A program made the position numbers and the translations under genes. A DNA stretch of 64,000 nt, from positions 43,197 through 107,196 of the forward strand of contig NZ_LJIZ01000030.1 of the NCBI RefSeq assembly GCF_001420605.1. The letters run 5' to 3'. Shown one piece after another: positions 1 to 7,529 of the stretch; within the stretch, counting starts at the first letter, position 1, and each line of letters begins with the position of its first letter. The DNA is from Bacillus sp. FJAT-25509. GTDB lineage: Bacteria; Bacillota; Bacilli; Bacillales; Bacillaceae_G. The notes under the pieces were generated by a model. It was not told where the DNA came from, did not search any database, and worked only from the letters and a program-made list of their open reading frames with translations.

Positions 1-408
1 TCCACTTTTTACTAAATAAGGATGAGCTGCACGAACTGCATAAATAATTGCGAAATACTTTAATTGGATTTGTTCCTGCCACTGTTCATCTGTAATATCG
101 AAAAAATGCCCCATAACGCTTTGACCAGCTGCATTCACTAACGTATCAATCCCACCAAACTTTTCTGCTGTTTGTTGAATAAACGAGTTAACTTCCTCTT
201 TTGATGTAACATCACAGGTAGATGCAAATAGATCTTCGCTTTTGCCATATGAGAGTAAATGATTTAATGCATTATCTGCACGCTCTTTGCTTCTTCCGCA
301 AATTGCTACTTTAGCGCCTTCACCTAAAAATAATTCAGCCGTCTTCAGGCCAACACCAGAGGTGCCACCCATAATTACTGCTACTTTTCCTTTTAACCCA
401 AGATCCAT
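1..408 (-). CDS. SDR-family oxidoreductase, 3' end outside window
   Basis: NAD(P)-dependent short-chain dehydrogenase/reductase. Translating from the ATG at 408 gives 136 in-frame residues up to the window edge, so only the N-terminal half is present. The Rossmann nucleotide-binding glycine motif is visible as GGTSGVG at residues 14-20, and the NAG-type motif appears as LVNAAG. The catalytic YxxxK lies beyond the edge. It follows the dioxygenase gene by 64 bases on the same strand and is probably co-transcribed, which suggests a dihydrodiol or alcohol dehydrogenase step in the catabolic cluster. The family is certain from the motifs; the substrate is inference. Confidence 0.85.
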   Translation of the reverse strand, partial: MDLGLKGKVAVIMGGTSGVGLKTAELFLGEGAKVAICGRSKERADNALNHLLSYGKSEDLFASTCDVTSKEEVNSFIQQTAEKFGGIDTLVNAAGQSVMGHFFDITDEQWQEQIQLKYFAIIYAVRAAHPYLVKSG

Positions 409-472
409 CCCGTCACCCCTTATTAAAGCTTTCATGTTTCTTGATACTTAAAGCTTTTTTTATTTAAAATTT

Positions 473-1393
473 TTAAAGTACTTTAACCGTTGTATCTACC
501 CAGCCAGTATCAGGCTCTCCGCCCATAGCTTTACGAGCTTCTGGTTTTGGTGGACCAGCAATTCCCCATTGATCCATTAGATGTGGTACACGTTTCCAAA
601 CTCGCGCTCTCCATTCAGCCTCATCTTCAATTGTTTCAAGATAACAGGTGTATTCCATGACAAATCCACCGAGATCTTGAAAATAACAAAAGATATTATT
701 ACCAGGACCATGTCGACCTGGACCCCATAACTCACTTAATCCCGCTTTCCTTACATTACTAATGCCTCGCATCAATTCATCCACTGAATCAACCTCGTAA
801 GCAATATGATTAACTGAAGAGTGTGCATCTTGGTTAAATGCAATCGAGTGATGTTTTCGATTACACCTTAAGAAGGACATTTTGTGCTCACTCCAATCTG
901 TCACTTTGAATCCAAGCACATCTGTATAAAACTCCACGATCATATCTAAATCTTTTGTGTTCATTACTACATGGTTTAATTTCACTGGATCAACGTTTTT
1001 ATTAGTCCAAATCGATGTTTGAACCTCTACCCAAGCAGAAAGTTCAATTACACGGTTTTCTGGATCAACAAATCGAAGTCCATATCCTCCACCAGCTTCA
1101 TCCAAATAACCTGGCTCTTCAACAATATGTACACCTTTTGAGTGTAAGATTTCTGCTGCACGATCTACTGCATTTTTATCGACCATTCCAAATGCAATAT
1201 GATGCAAACCGCATTTATCGCCTTTTCGAAGGCTTAGTATATGATGCTCTGGTCCTGCCCCTCTAAAATATGCAATATTGTCATCCGAAACATTTACACG
1301 ATCTAAACCCCAAACTTTTTCGTAAAAGTTCACTTGTTCCTCAAAGTTTGGTGTGATCAAACTTATATGTCTTAAATGAGTAATTCCTAGCAC
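473..1393 (-). CDS. VOC-family extradiol ring-cleavage-type dioxygenase
   Basis: Protein of two vicinal-oxygen-chelate domains, laid out like type I extradiol dioxygenases (catechol 2,3-dioxygenase/BphC family), which cleave catecholic rings using Fe(II). The 2-His-1-Glu metal triad is visible in the C-terminal domain: His in LNHVV (about residue 141), His in VNHIAYEV (about 196) and Glu in VMEYT (about 247). The reading frame is open to an ATG at 1414, but a strong GGGAGGG lies inside that extension, seven bases before a GTG at 1393, so GTG is chosen (306 residues). It stands between the cupin and SDR genes. Ring cleavage of an aromatic intermediate is the likely role; the true substrate cannot be read from the sequence. 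Confidence 0.8.
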   Translation of the reverse strand: MLGITHLRHISLITPNFEEQVNFYEKVWGLDRVNVSDDNIAYFRGAGPEHHILSLRKGDKCGLHHIAFGMVDKNAVDRAAEILHSKGVHIVEEPGYLDEAGGGYGLRFVDPENRVIELSAWVEVQTSIWTNKNVDPVKLNHVVMNTKDLDMIVEFYTDVLGFKVTDWSEHKMSFLRCNRKHHSIAFNQDAHSSVNHIAYEVDSVDELMRGISNVRKAGLSELWGPGRHGPGNNIFCYFQDLGGFVMEYTCYLETIEDEAEWRARVWKRVPHLMDQWGIAGPPKPEARKAMGGEPDTGWVDTTVKVL

Positions 1394-1445
1394 CAACAAT
1401 CCCTCCCAATCCATCTATATAAAGCGCTTTCTTTTTAACTCTATT

Positions 1446-1481
1446 GAAAAAGGCAGCTACAATTTAATCAAAATGTAGCTG
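1446..1481 (-). terminator. Terminator between cupin and dioxygenase genes
   Basis: An 8-bp perfect stem (CAGCTACA at 1454-1461 pairs with TGTAGCTG at 1474-1481) is followed on the minus strand by a T-run. It sits 14 bases after the cupin stop, so VOC-SDR expression needs read-through or a separate promoter. No convincing promoter was found in the 52 bases before the GTG. Confidence 0.7.
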
Positions 1482-1494
1482 ACCCTTTTTTAAA

Positions 1495-2028
1495 TTAACC
1501 TTTGATGATTGCTTCTCTTTCTTTAGCACGTTGTTTACGAAGTTCTTCAAGCGCGCTACCTTCTGGATAGGTTGGAAGGTTTGGTTTCACTGCGCCAAGC
1601 ATAACTAACATTCGTGCTTCAGTATCTCCATCATTTCTAATGCCTCGATGAACGCCAGGAGGAGAGCTGATACAATCTCTAGCTTTTAATTTAATTTCAT
1701 GTACTTTGTCTTTACCAACTTCTTGAATTAAAGCAGTTACTTCTCCCTCAAGAATGAAAAATACTTCTTCTACATCATCGTGGAGATGTAAAGGTCCAAT
1801 ACAACCAGGAGGTAGAACCATTGTACTTAATGTAAAATGTTCTGCTGTAATTACATTTGAATCATTATTCGCTGTCGCACCGCGTCCAATATAACGCATT
1901 TGAGCACGCTTATATCTAGGATCAATTTCCTCTTGAAACTTTAAAACATTCCAATCTAGCGTACGGTCTTCTAAGCGAGCCACGTATTTTTTTTCAAATT
2001 CTGTAACTGAAAAAGTTTCATTTGTCAT
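1495..2028 (-). CDS. Cupin-domain protein, possible ring-cleavage or isomerase enzyme
   Basis: Small single-cupin protein of 177 residues. Cupin motif 1 (PLHLHDDVEEVF, residues 79-90) supplies His81, His83 and Glu87/88. Motif 2 (SPPGVHRGIRN, 122-132) supplies His127, giving a complete metal site. Such cupins include dioxygenases, isomerases and decarboxylases of aromatic pathways. The frame is open to 2106, but the ATG at 2028 has an AGGGAGGA box eight bases upstream, and the longer form would start inside the operator region, so 2028 is preferred. Its own promoter and operator array lie at 2070-2158. The cupin fold is clear; the exact reaction is not. Confidence 0.8.
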   Translation of the reverse strand: MTNETFSVTEFEKKYVARLEDRTLDWNVLKFQEEIDPRYKRAQMRYIGRGATANNDSNVITAEHFTLSTMVLPPGCIGPLHLHDDVEEVFFILEGEVTALIQEVGKDKVHEIKLKARDCISSPPGVHRGIRNDGDTEARMLVMLGAVKPNLPTYPEGSALEELRKQRAKEREAIIKG

Positions 2029-2069
2029 TTTTAAAATCCTCCCTGTATTGTTGTTCTTTTTAAACAAAA

Positions 2070-2129
2070 TGTTTTGTATCGAACACTTTTCGTGTTTTAT
2101 ATACAAAACATTGTTTTATCTATAAAATA
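2070..2129 (-). promoter_or_regulatory. Array of three candidate IclR operators upstream of cupin gene
   Basis: The best copy, TGTTTTATATACAAAACA at 2093-2110, is a near-perfect palindrome. Weaker copies sit at 2070-2087 and 2112-2129. The same 18-bp pattern occurs before the hydrolase and MFS genes. The array begins right after the -10 box, so a bound protein would block initiation or elongation. Binding by the adjacent IclR protein is inference. Confidence 0.65.
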
Positions 2130-2158
2130 ATTCTAGGATGAATTATTCTTTGTGTCAA
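2130..2158 (-). promoter_or_regulatory. Promoter of the cupin gene
   Basis: Read on the minus strand, TTGACA (2153-2158) and TAGAAT (2130-2135) are separated by exactly 17 bases, close to the sigma-A consensus. The start site would fall inside the operator array. Confidence 0.65.
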
Positions 2159-2247
2159 CATTGTTTTTAGAAAATTTTGATATGTCATAAAAGTTAAATA
2201 TAAAAAATTACTGTATTTCCAAGGTTTATAACTTGTTTTTTTTGAAA

Positions 2248-2286
2248 AAAAATATGGATTCCCTTAGTTTGGGAACCCATATTTTT
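2248..2286 (-). terminator. Terminator after iclR-type regulator
   Basis: A long stem (AATATGG-TTCCC paired with GGGAA-CCATATT, one internal mismatch) lies just after the regulator stop. It is followed on the minus strand by a run of T residues. Confidence 0.8.
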
Positions 2287-2294
2287 AACTTGAA

Positions 2295-3098
2295 CTATTT
2301 TACCTGAGTTGAAACTCTGCCATTGAAGCCCATATAGTTTGATAGCAAAACAGAGACATCTAGAAGTTTAGGCAATGCAACTTTATTCATGAAATCTTCT
2401 TGATAAGATAATTCAGTCGCTACGATATTCAGTGCCGCCAATACCTTTCCTGTTCTACCGTAAATAGGTGCAGCAATCGAATGAATACCTTGATGAAATT
2501 CTCCGCTAGTCATAGAGTATCCATTTTGACGTATTTTTTCTAATTGATCCATAAACTCTCCAGGCGTCGTTAACGTTTTATCTGTATAAGGTGTTAAATT
2601 TGTAACTTGGAACAGTTGCATAAGACTTTCCTTTGGCTCGTATGCAAGAAGTAGCTTTCCATTTGCAGTTGCATGAGCTGGTAGTCTTAACCCAATATTG
2701 ACATTGACTGCTGATACCCCTCTAACCGGAGCACTCCCTACATAAACTACTTCATGTCCATCTAAAATTGACAAATGACAAGAAGCACCTATTTCATCAC
2801 GTAATGATTCCATATAAGGTTGTGCAATTTCAGGTATTTTCAAGCTATTTATATAACTAAAACCTAATTCAAGAACCTTTGGGGTTAACGAATATTGTTT
2901 CGTATTTTCATCCTGTGTTAAGTATCCAATCGACTGCAGTGTATAAAGTAATCGATAAGGTACTGTCCTGCTTACCCCTAACTTTTTTGCAATCTCAGAA
3001 AGTGACAAACTAGGATGTTCCTCATTAAAAAGCTTAATAATTTCTAACCCTCTAACTAAAGAATTGGCGCTATATTTTTCTTTTTCTACATTATCCAT
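2295..3098 (-). CDS. IclR-family transcriptional regulator
   Basis: 267-residue IclR-type regulator. An N-terminal winged helix-turn-helix spans roughly residues 10-75 (LSEIAKKLGVSRTVPYRLL is the recognition region). The C-terminal GAF-like effector domain spans about 85-260, with the typical stretch around SILDGHEVVYVG. These proteins sense small aromatic or carboxylic acids and repress or activate neighbouring catabolic genes. GGAGAGG lies eight bases before the ATG. The hydrolase stop is 33 bases upstream, so the two genes probably share the promoter at 4021-4049. That would make the regulator autoregulated through the operator at 3986-4003. Confidence 0.9.
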   Translation of the reverse strand: MDNVEKEKYSANSLVRGLEIIKLFNEEHPSLSLSEIAKKLGVSRTVPYRLLYTLQSIGYLTQDENTKQYSLTPKVLELGFSYINSLKIPEIAQPYMESLRDEIGASCHLSILDGHEVVYVGSAPVRGVSAVNVNIGLRLPAHATANGKLLLAYEPKESLMQLFQVTNLTPYTDKTLTTPGEFMDQLEKIRQNGYSMTSGEFHQGIHSIAAPIYGRTGKVLAALNIVATELSYQEDFMNKVALPKLLDVSVLLSNYMGFNGRVSTQVK

Positions 3099-3131
3099 CG
3101 AGCAAACCTCTCCTAATACATAGATTCAATT

Positions 3132-3938
3132 CTATTTTTGACTTATCGTTTGTTTCTTTAAAAAGTTTAACACGGATTGATTAAATATTTTAGGATCTTC
3201 TTGATAGCATAAATGCCCTGTATTTGGAACGATAACAAATTCTGAATTTGGAATTAACTCGTGAAATATTTGTGATTCACTTATTGGCGTCACTTGATCT
3301 AACTCTCCGCACATGACAAGTGTTGGAACAGATATTGAAGACAGAATCTCCATTTGGTTTAAGTTTGATAAAGAGTAGGAAACAGAACGGTAACCAGATA
3401 GACGTACTTGTGACATTATACGTTCAGCCTCTTTTATAACCTCAGCCGATGCATTTGGCGCAAGTAATGCTTTAACTCTTTTTCTGGCTAGTTCACTCGG
3501 ATGTAAATTTTCAATGGAGTTTAATCTGTTTTGAAGTTTTTTCTCGTTTTCTTCTCTACTTAATCCAGCTGCTCCACGTGTTGCATCTGAAATAATTAAC
3601 GCATCAACCATATACGGAAAACGGTTTGTAAAATCAATTGCAATTGCCGATCCCATTGAATGCCCTAGTAAATAGATTGAATCTAGCCCTAGACTATCCA
3701 AAAACTCTTTAAGAACATTAGCAAACTCGGAAAATTCACGGAACTCCTCTTGTAAATCGGAACTCCCACCATAACCTGGAGCATCCCAAACAATTACTCT
3801 ATACTGTTCCTTCAATTCACTTAATTGATGCTTCCATGACTGAGAATTATTTCCTAAGCCATGTAAAATTACAAGGGCTTGTCCTTCACCTGATTCTTGA
3901 TAATGAATCGATAATCCTTTTAAATGACTAATTGGCAT
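3132..3938 (-). CDS. Alpha/beta-fold hydrolase
   Basis: 268-residue alpha/beta hydrolase with a complete triad: the Ser94 nucleophile in GHSMG, Asp214 in GELDQVTP and His242 in NTGHLCYQ. The oxyanion HGLG motif is at 26-29. Length and motif spacing match meta-cleavage C-C hydrolases and enol-lactone hydrolases, which act after ring cleavage, so it fits the dioxygenase in the same cluster. The open frame begins at 3971, but GTGGAGG lies eight bases before the ATG at 3938, whereas the intermediate ATG at 3944 is too close to that box. First gene of a hydrolase-iclR unit. The fold is certain; the ring-fission substrate is inferred. Confidence 0.85.
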   Translation of the reverse strand: MPISHLKGLSIHYQESGEGQALVILHGLGNNSQSWKHQLSELKEQYRVIVWDAPGYGGSSDLQEEFREFSEFANVLKEFLDSLGLDSIYLLGHSMGSAIAIDFTNRFPYMVDALIISDATRGAAGLSREENEKKLQNRLNSIENLHPSELARKRVKALLAPNASAEVIKEAERIMSQVRLSGYRSVSYSLSNLNQMEILSSISVPTLVMCGELDQVTPISESQIFHELIPNSEFVIVPNTGHLCYQEDPKIFNQSVLNFLKKQTISQK

Positions 3939-3985
3939 CCGCATTACCTCCACTTTATTTTCTATATTCAAAACCTAAAACACAA

Positions 3986-4003
3986 TGTTTTATATAAAAA
4001 ACA
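3986..4003 (-). promoter_or_regulatory. Candidate IclR operator before hydrolase-iclR
   Basis: TGTTTTATATAAAAAACA is palindromic apart from its centre and shares TGTTTTATAT and AAAAC with the copies at 2093 and 4196. It lies just downstream of the expected start site of the minus-strand promoter at 4021-4049. Confidence 0.65.
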
Positions 4004-4020
4004 TGTTTTTTTTAACTTGA

Positions 4021-4049
4021 ATTATAGATTTGTCAGAATTTATTGTCAA
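4021..4049 (-). promoter_or_regulatory. Consensus promoter of hydrolase-iclR unit
   Basis: On the minus strand TTGACA (4044-4049) and TATAAT (4021-4026) are separated by exactly 17 bases: a full sigma-A consensus in both boxes. A promoter this strong needs repression, which fits the operator directly downstream. Confidence 0.8.
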
Positions 4050-4134
4050 TAACTCTAATTTTTCAATGAATAGATAAATGATTGATTATGCTATTGAAAC
4101 ATAAAAACTGGAAAATATTTCAGTAAAATCACAA

Positions 4135-4163
4135 TTGACAAACTTTTCTAATTATTTTATCTT
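4135..4163 (+). promoter_or_regulatory. Promoter of the MFS transporter gene
   Basis: TTGACA at 4135-4140 and TATCTT at 4158-4163 are 17 bases apart. It is divergent from the hydrolase promoter. The predicted leader runs about 210 bases to the ATG at 4383 and contains the operator at 4196-4213, but no convincing leader ORF. Confidence 0.6.
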
Positions 4164-4195
4164 TAAAAGAGTTTCATTATCAAAATATGAAACAG

Positions 4196-4213
4196 TGTTT
4201 TATATTTAAAACT
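4196..4213 (+). promoter_or_regulatory. Candidate IclR operator in MFS leader
   Basis: TGTTTTATATTTAAAACT matches the copies at 2093 and 3986 at 15 or more of 18 positions. It lies about 25-45 bases downstream of the predicted transcription start. Confidence 0.6.
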
Positions 4214-4382
4214 TTTACTCTTATATTGAAAGGAGTGGATCGTTCAAGTTGAGCCAAAATTAAAACCTGAAGTATCAACACAGATTATTTGAACTTCAAA
4301 TCTATTAGGTAAACGTAGTTTCTGCTTTTTCCTTCCAAATTTTAAACGCAATTACTTGATTTAAAAAGGAGAGAGAATTTTA

Positions 4383-5678
4383 ATGCTACATAGACAAAAA
4401 AGATGGATTTTTATTGCTTTACCAATATTTTTCTTTTGGTTCTTTGGTCAAATTGATAAAGTTGGCATTTCTGTTATACAAACAGATCCAGGGTTTTTGA
4501 AGGCACTCGGAATGACTGGTGTTGACAAAAATGCAAAAATTGGTCTTCTTTCATTTGTTTTTACGATTGCATATGGAATTTCGAATCTATTTTGGGGATT
4601 CATTATTGATAAATTTGGTGCGAGAAAAACAGCTATAGCTGGATTATTTGTTTGGTCTCTTACTATGTTTTCATCTGGTCTCTCTACTACATATGAAGCA
4701 TTTATTATAAGTCGAATTATTCTTGGATTTGGAGAAGGGATGATGATTCCTGTTTCGGGGAAGTTTATTTCTGCTTGGTTCAACAAACGAGAGCTAGGGC
4801 GAGCTCAAGCTTCATGGCTTACAGGTAACTATTTAGGACCAGCAATTGGGGCAGTCATATTAGTACTTGTTATTTCATCACTTCATTGGCAATCAGCTTT
4901 CTTTCTTCTCGCTGGATTTAACTTTTTAATTAATATTCCTATGTTTATTTTTCTTACAAGGAATACACCTGATGAACACCCATGGGTTAGTAAAGAAGAG
5001 TTGGATCTAATTCATCGTCCAGTAGATTCAATAGAACATCAAGTAAGTAGTTCCAATGGGAATAAAAATTTTATTCAAGATTATCGTTTTTGGATTGTAT
5101 GGTTTGGTATGCTAGTCTGTTCTTTCCTTTTCTTTGGAATAAGCATTTGGCTGCCAACATACTTGATCGAGGCAAAAGGTTTTGATCGTGAAGGTATGAC
5201 AAGCATTACTTCTTTATCGTGGTTATTTGCACTTGGATTTGTTCTCGCGTGTGGTTTTCTTGCCGATAAAACAAGACGCCCAAGCTTAATGGCATCAATT
5301 TTATTTTCACTGACTGCTATATTTTTAACAACGGCAGTTCTTGTTCCAAATCCAGTATTAGCAGGGATTTGCATGGGACTTGCTATGGGATGTCAAGGTG
5401 GTGTCTTCCATCTTAGTAATATGTTCTTAGTAAAATATTCAACACAAGAGACGGCAGGCCGTGCAGCAGGCTTAATCGGATTTACAAACTTAATGGGTGG
5501 ATTTTCTAGCTATATTATGGGCTGGTTACGTGATTCATCAGGAGGCAATTTCACGACTTCAATTATAATGTTAATTATTACGGCTCTCTTAGGTTTGATT
5601 GCTTATTTATTTTCTATTAAAGAAGAAGCAACCGAACTACGTGCTGTTCCCCTACCTCCACAAAAAATTAATGCTTAA
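4383..5678 (+). CDS. MFS transporter, anion:cation symporter type
   Basis: 431-residue inner-membrane permease with about twelve hydrophobic segments. Features typical of the anion:cation symporter branch (aromatic acid, hexuronate and tartrate carriers) are an early aspartate in the first helix (FFGQIDKVGISV), the DKFGARK loop between helices 2 and 3, and the WFNKRELGRAQA stretch after helix 4. AGGAGAG precedes the ATG at suitable distance. It is divergent from the hydrolase-iclR unit and shares its operator type, so it is probably the uptake system for the compound degraded by this cluster. Substrate identity is inference from the neighbours. Confidence 0.85.
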   Translation: MLHRQKRWIFIALPIFFFWFFGQIDKVGISVIQTDPGFLKALGMTGVDKNAKIGLLSFVFTIAYGISNLFWGFIIDKFGARKTAIAGLFVWSLTMFSSGLSTTYEAFIISRIILGFGEGMMIPVSGKFISAWFNKRELGRAQASWLTGNYLGPAIGAVILVLVISSLHWQSAFFLLAGFNFLINIPMFIFLTRNTPDEHPWVSKEELDLIHRPVDSIEHQVSSSNGNKNFIQDYRFWIVWFGMLVCSFLFFGISIWLPTYLIEAKGFDREGMTSITSLSWLFALGFVLACGFLADKTRRPSLMASILFSLTAIFLTTAVLVPNPVLAGICMGLAMGCQGGVFHLSNMFLVKYSTQETAGRAAGLIGFTNLMGGFSSYIMGWLRDSSGGNFTTSIIMLIITALLGLIAYLFSIKEEATELRAVPLPPQKINA

Positions 5679-5713
5679 TCAATTTAATTTTTGAAAACGC
5701 TTTTATAAAAGAA

Positions 5714-5757
5714 GAGGCATCCCTAAAGTATCATTTAAAATGGATAGCCCCTTTTTT
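5714..5757 (+). terminator. Terminator after MFS gene
   Basis: AGGCATCC (5715-5722) pairs with GGAT-A-GCC (5742-5749) with one bulged base, followed by CCTTTTTT. Confidence 0.65.
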
Positions 5758-6055
5758 ATAACGTCGAATCGCATTAAGTACAAAAGAGTTGTAAAAAAAC
5801 AATGAACTGCAATTAAATCTATGAAAACCGCAATTAAAACTAATAATTACCTATACCAGTTAGGGTATTATGACATTAAAATTGTTCAATAGTAGATACC
5901 TTGAAATGGAAAACTAGCAAATAGATTTTAACTCTTACTAAATCGAAAAAAACTCTACTTAATCTCTTTTAAAAGGTCAATTTTCTCATCTCAAATGAAA
6001 AGTTCTGTTGAGATACTCTACTACTTTGACTTAATACTTTTTCACATTAAAAAAA
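5758..6055. other. Non-coding intergenic stretch
   Basis: AT-rich spacer between the MFS and HlyD-like genes. Both strands are full of stops, and I see no ribosome binding site with an open frame and no conserved RNA signature. Confidence 0.5.
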
Positions 6056-6099
6056 GGCGTCTCGTGTCAGTTAATCTGACTTTTTGAGACGCCTTTTTT
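6056..6099 (-). terminator. Strong bidirectional terminator
   Basis: An 8-bp perfect stem (GGCGTCTC at 6056-6063 with GAGACGCC at 6086-6093), plus an inner GTCAG/CTGAC pairing, is flanked by A7 on one side and T6 on the other. It serves the HlyD-like gene on the minus strand and would also stop plus-strand transcription. Confidence 0.85.
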
Positions 6100-6116
6100 A
6101 CCTTTGTTTCTAAACT

Positions 6117-6165
6117 AATAGACGATTACTATAGTAGAATGAATTCGCTACAGTAATCGTCTATT
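6117..6165. repeat. 14-bp perfect inverted repeat after the HlyD-like gene
   Basis: AATAGACGATTACT (6117-6130) and AGTAATCGTCTATT (6152-6165) are exact inverse complements. A nested GTAG/CTAC pair lies in the loop. It is three bases from the HlyD-like stop codon and has no T-run of its own. A 3'-end mRNA stabiliser is one possibility. Confidence 0.7.
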
Positions 6166-6168
6166 CTA

Positions 6169-7443
6169 TTACTTATTTAAATCAATTTTAGTTCCAGGGC
6201 GGACAGTCCAGGAAGGATTTTTTCCTACTTTATCCCCTTCCTTTACTCCTTTAAGAATAGCAACATATTTCCCTTGTTTTTGACCTGTTTTTACATGTTG
6301 CTTATAAATAGTGCCTTTTTTAAGTACATACACATATTTTGATTTTCCTGATCCTTTAATGCTCGTCGCAGGTATTGCTAACAAATCCTTTGATTGTACT
6401 ATTACTTCCAGATTTGTTTCGTAGCCAGGATATAGGTTCTCTTGTGAATCTAGCGTTGCTCTAAAAGTGTAATGTGGTATAGCTTCTTTTTTGGCATTCT
6501 TATCTTGATTTGTGGATGGATCGTTCGTTGGGTAATTGCTTACCTCTGAAATACTTCCTTTCCAGCTCTTATCGGCAACAACCTTTGAACTGACTTTAAT
6601 TGCTTGGCCAGGCTCAACTTTTGCTTTCTCTTCTTCTGTTAGCTTTCCTTCAATTTGAAATGGTTCGTTTGAAGCAATTTGCATAATTGAGATTTGCTGT
6701 TTATCTGTTGCTTTATAACCTTGACCGATACTTTTGTTCAAGTTAAGTACTACTCCATCATTATTACTGTTAACAGTTAATGATTCTTGTTGTGCTTTCA
6801 ACTTTTCCGCTTCAAGTGTATTTTGTTCTACTTTTAGCTGTGCAGCATTAAGCTCTTCTTTTGCAGTATTAAGTTCAGCTTGTAGCGATTGAATCTCTGG
6901 TGTATTTGTTGAGTTTGTTGAGTTTGTTGTATTCGTTGCATTTTTATCTGTATTATTTGCATCAGTTGTATTAGATTGTGACGCTGAAATAGCATTTTGA
7001 ATGTCTTTCTCTAATGATGCAATTTGGTCGTTTTTCTGCGTAACAGTCGTTTCTGCTAGCTTCTTATTTGCTTCTGCTTGTCCTAGTTCAGCTGCTATAG
7101 TTGTATCTTCATAAGAAAAAAGTTTTTGCCCTTTAGTGACAATGTCTCCTTCTTTAACAAAAATCTCATTTATAGAACCTTTAGTTGGATTTACGTAAAT
7201 TGTTTCAGTATGACTTTGTACTACACGACCTGACACAGTTTCAGTTTTCGTAAAACTTTTTACCGTTGGACTGATAAACTGTAATGTTTTAGATTTACTT
7301 TTTTTAACTTCGATCACCGCTACGCTAAGAACCACAGAAACGAATAAAAGAACAATGATCCCCATTAAAATAAATTTTTTCTGGCGTGGCGTTATTACTT
7401 TTGGTTGTTCTTTTTCTTCGTCAATTCTTTTCGCCGTTTCCAT
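6169..7443 (-). CDS. HlyD/MacA-like efflux adaptor (membrane fusion protein)
   Basis: 424-residue periplasmic-adaptor-type protein, anchored by one N-terminal membrane segment (about residues 24-45). Next comes the first half of a biotinyl-lipoyl domain (VNPTKGSINEIFVKEGDIV). A long Gln/Lys/Glu-rich coiled-coil hairpin (about 118-225) follows, interrupted by a low-complexity Asn/Thr insert near 160-185, then the second lipoyl half (NNDGVVLNLNKSIGQGY), a beta-barrel and a membrane-proximal domain. In Firmicutes such proteins work with ABC exporters of the MacB/YknYZ type. No ATPase or permease lies next to it; it stands alone between two terminators, which is unusual. Function as a transporter adaptor is family knowledge; the partner is unknown. 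Confidence 0.85.
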   Translation of the reverse strand: METAKRIDEEKEQPKVITPRQKKFILMGIIVLLFVSVVLSVAVIEVKKSKSKTLQFISPTVKSFTKTETVSGRVVQSHTETIYVNPTKGSINEIFVKEGDIVTKGQKLFSYEDTTIAAELGQAEANKKLAETTVTQKNDQIASLEKDIQNAISASQSNTTDANNTDKNATNTTNSTNSTNTPEIQSLQAELNTAKEELNAAQLKVEQNTLEAEKLKAQQESLTVNSNNDGVVLNLNKSIGQGYKATDKQQISIMQIASNEPFQIEGKLTEEEKAKVEPGQAIKVSSKVVADKSWKGSISEVSNYPTNDPSTNQDKNAKKEAIPHYTFRATLDSQENLYPGYETNLEVIVQSKDLLAIPATSIKGSGKSKYVYVLKKGTIYKQHVKTGQKQGKYVAILKGVKEGDKVGKNPSWTVRPGTKIDLNK

Positions 7444-7500
7444 AAAACTCTTGCCCCTTCCTTATCTTGCCAAAAACTTAATACGACTTCTCCTATATCT

Positions 7501-7529
7501 ATTGTCTATTGTTTTAAAAAGCGTTTCAA
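7501..7529 (-). promoter_or_regulatory. Possible promoter of HlyD-like gene
   Basis: On the minus strand TTGAAA (7524-7529) and GACAAT (7501-7506) are 17 bases apart, about 60 bases before the ATG at 7443. Confidence 0.4.

Noticed and set aside
1421..1430. AAAGCGCTTT palindrome as a CcpA site
   Set aside because: The surrounding bases miss two fixed positions of the cre consensus, and no promoter is recognisable beside it; left as an unexplained element.
2070..4213. Insertion-sequence ends near the TGTTTT palindromes
   Set aside because: No transposase and no target duplications; positions relative to promoters fit operators better.
4229..4382. Possible leader peptide in the MFS 5' region after AAAGGAG
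   Set aside because: Only a five-codon GTG frame or frames without a start codon are present; no conserved peptide pattern.
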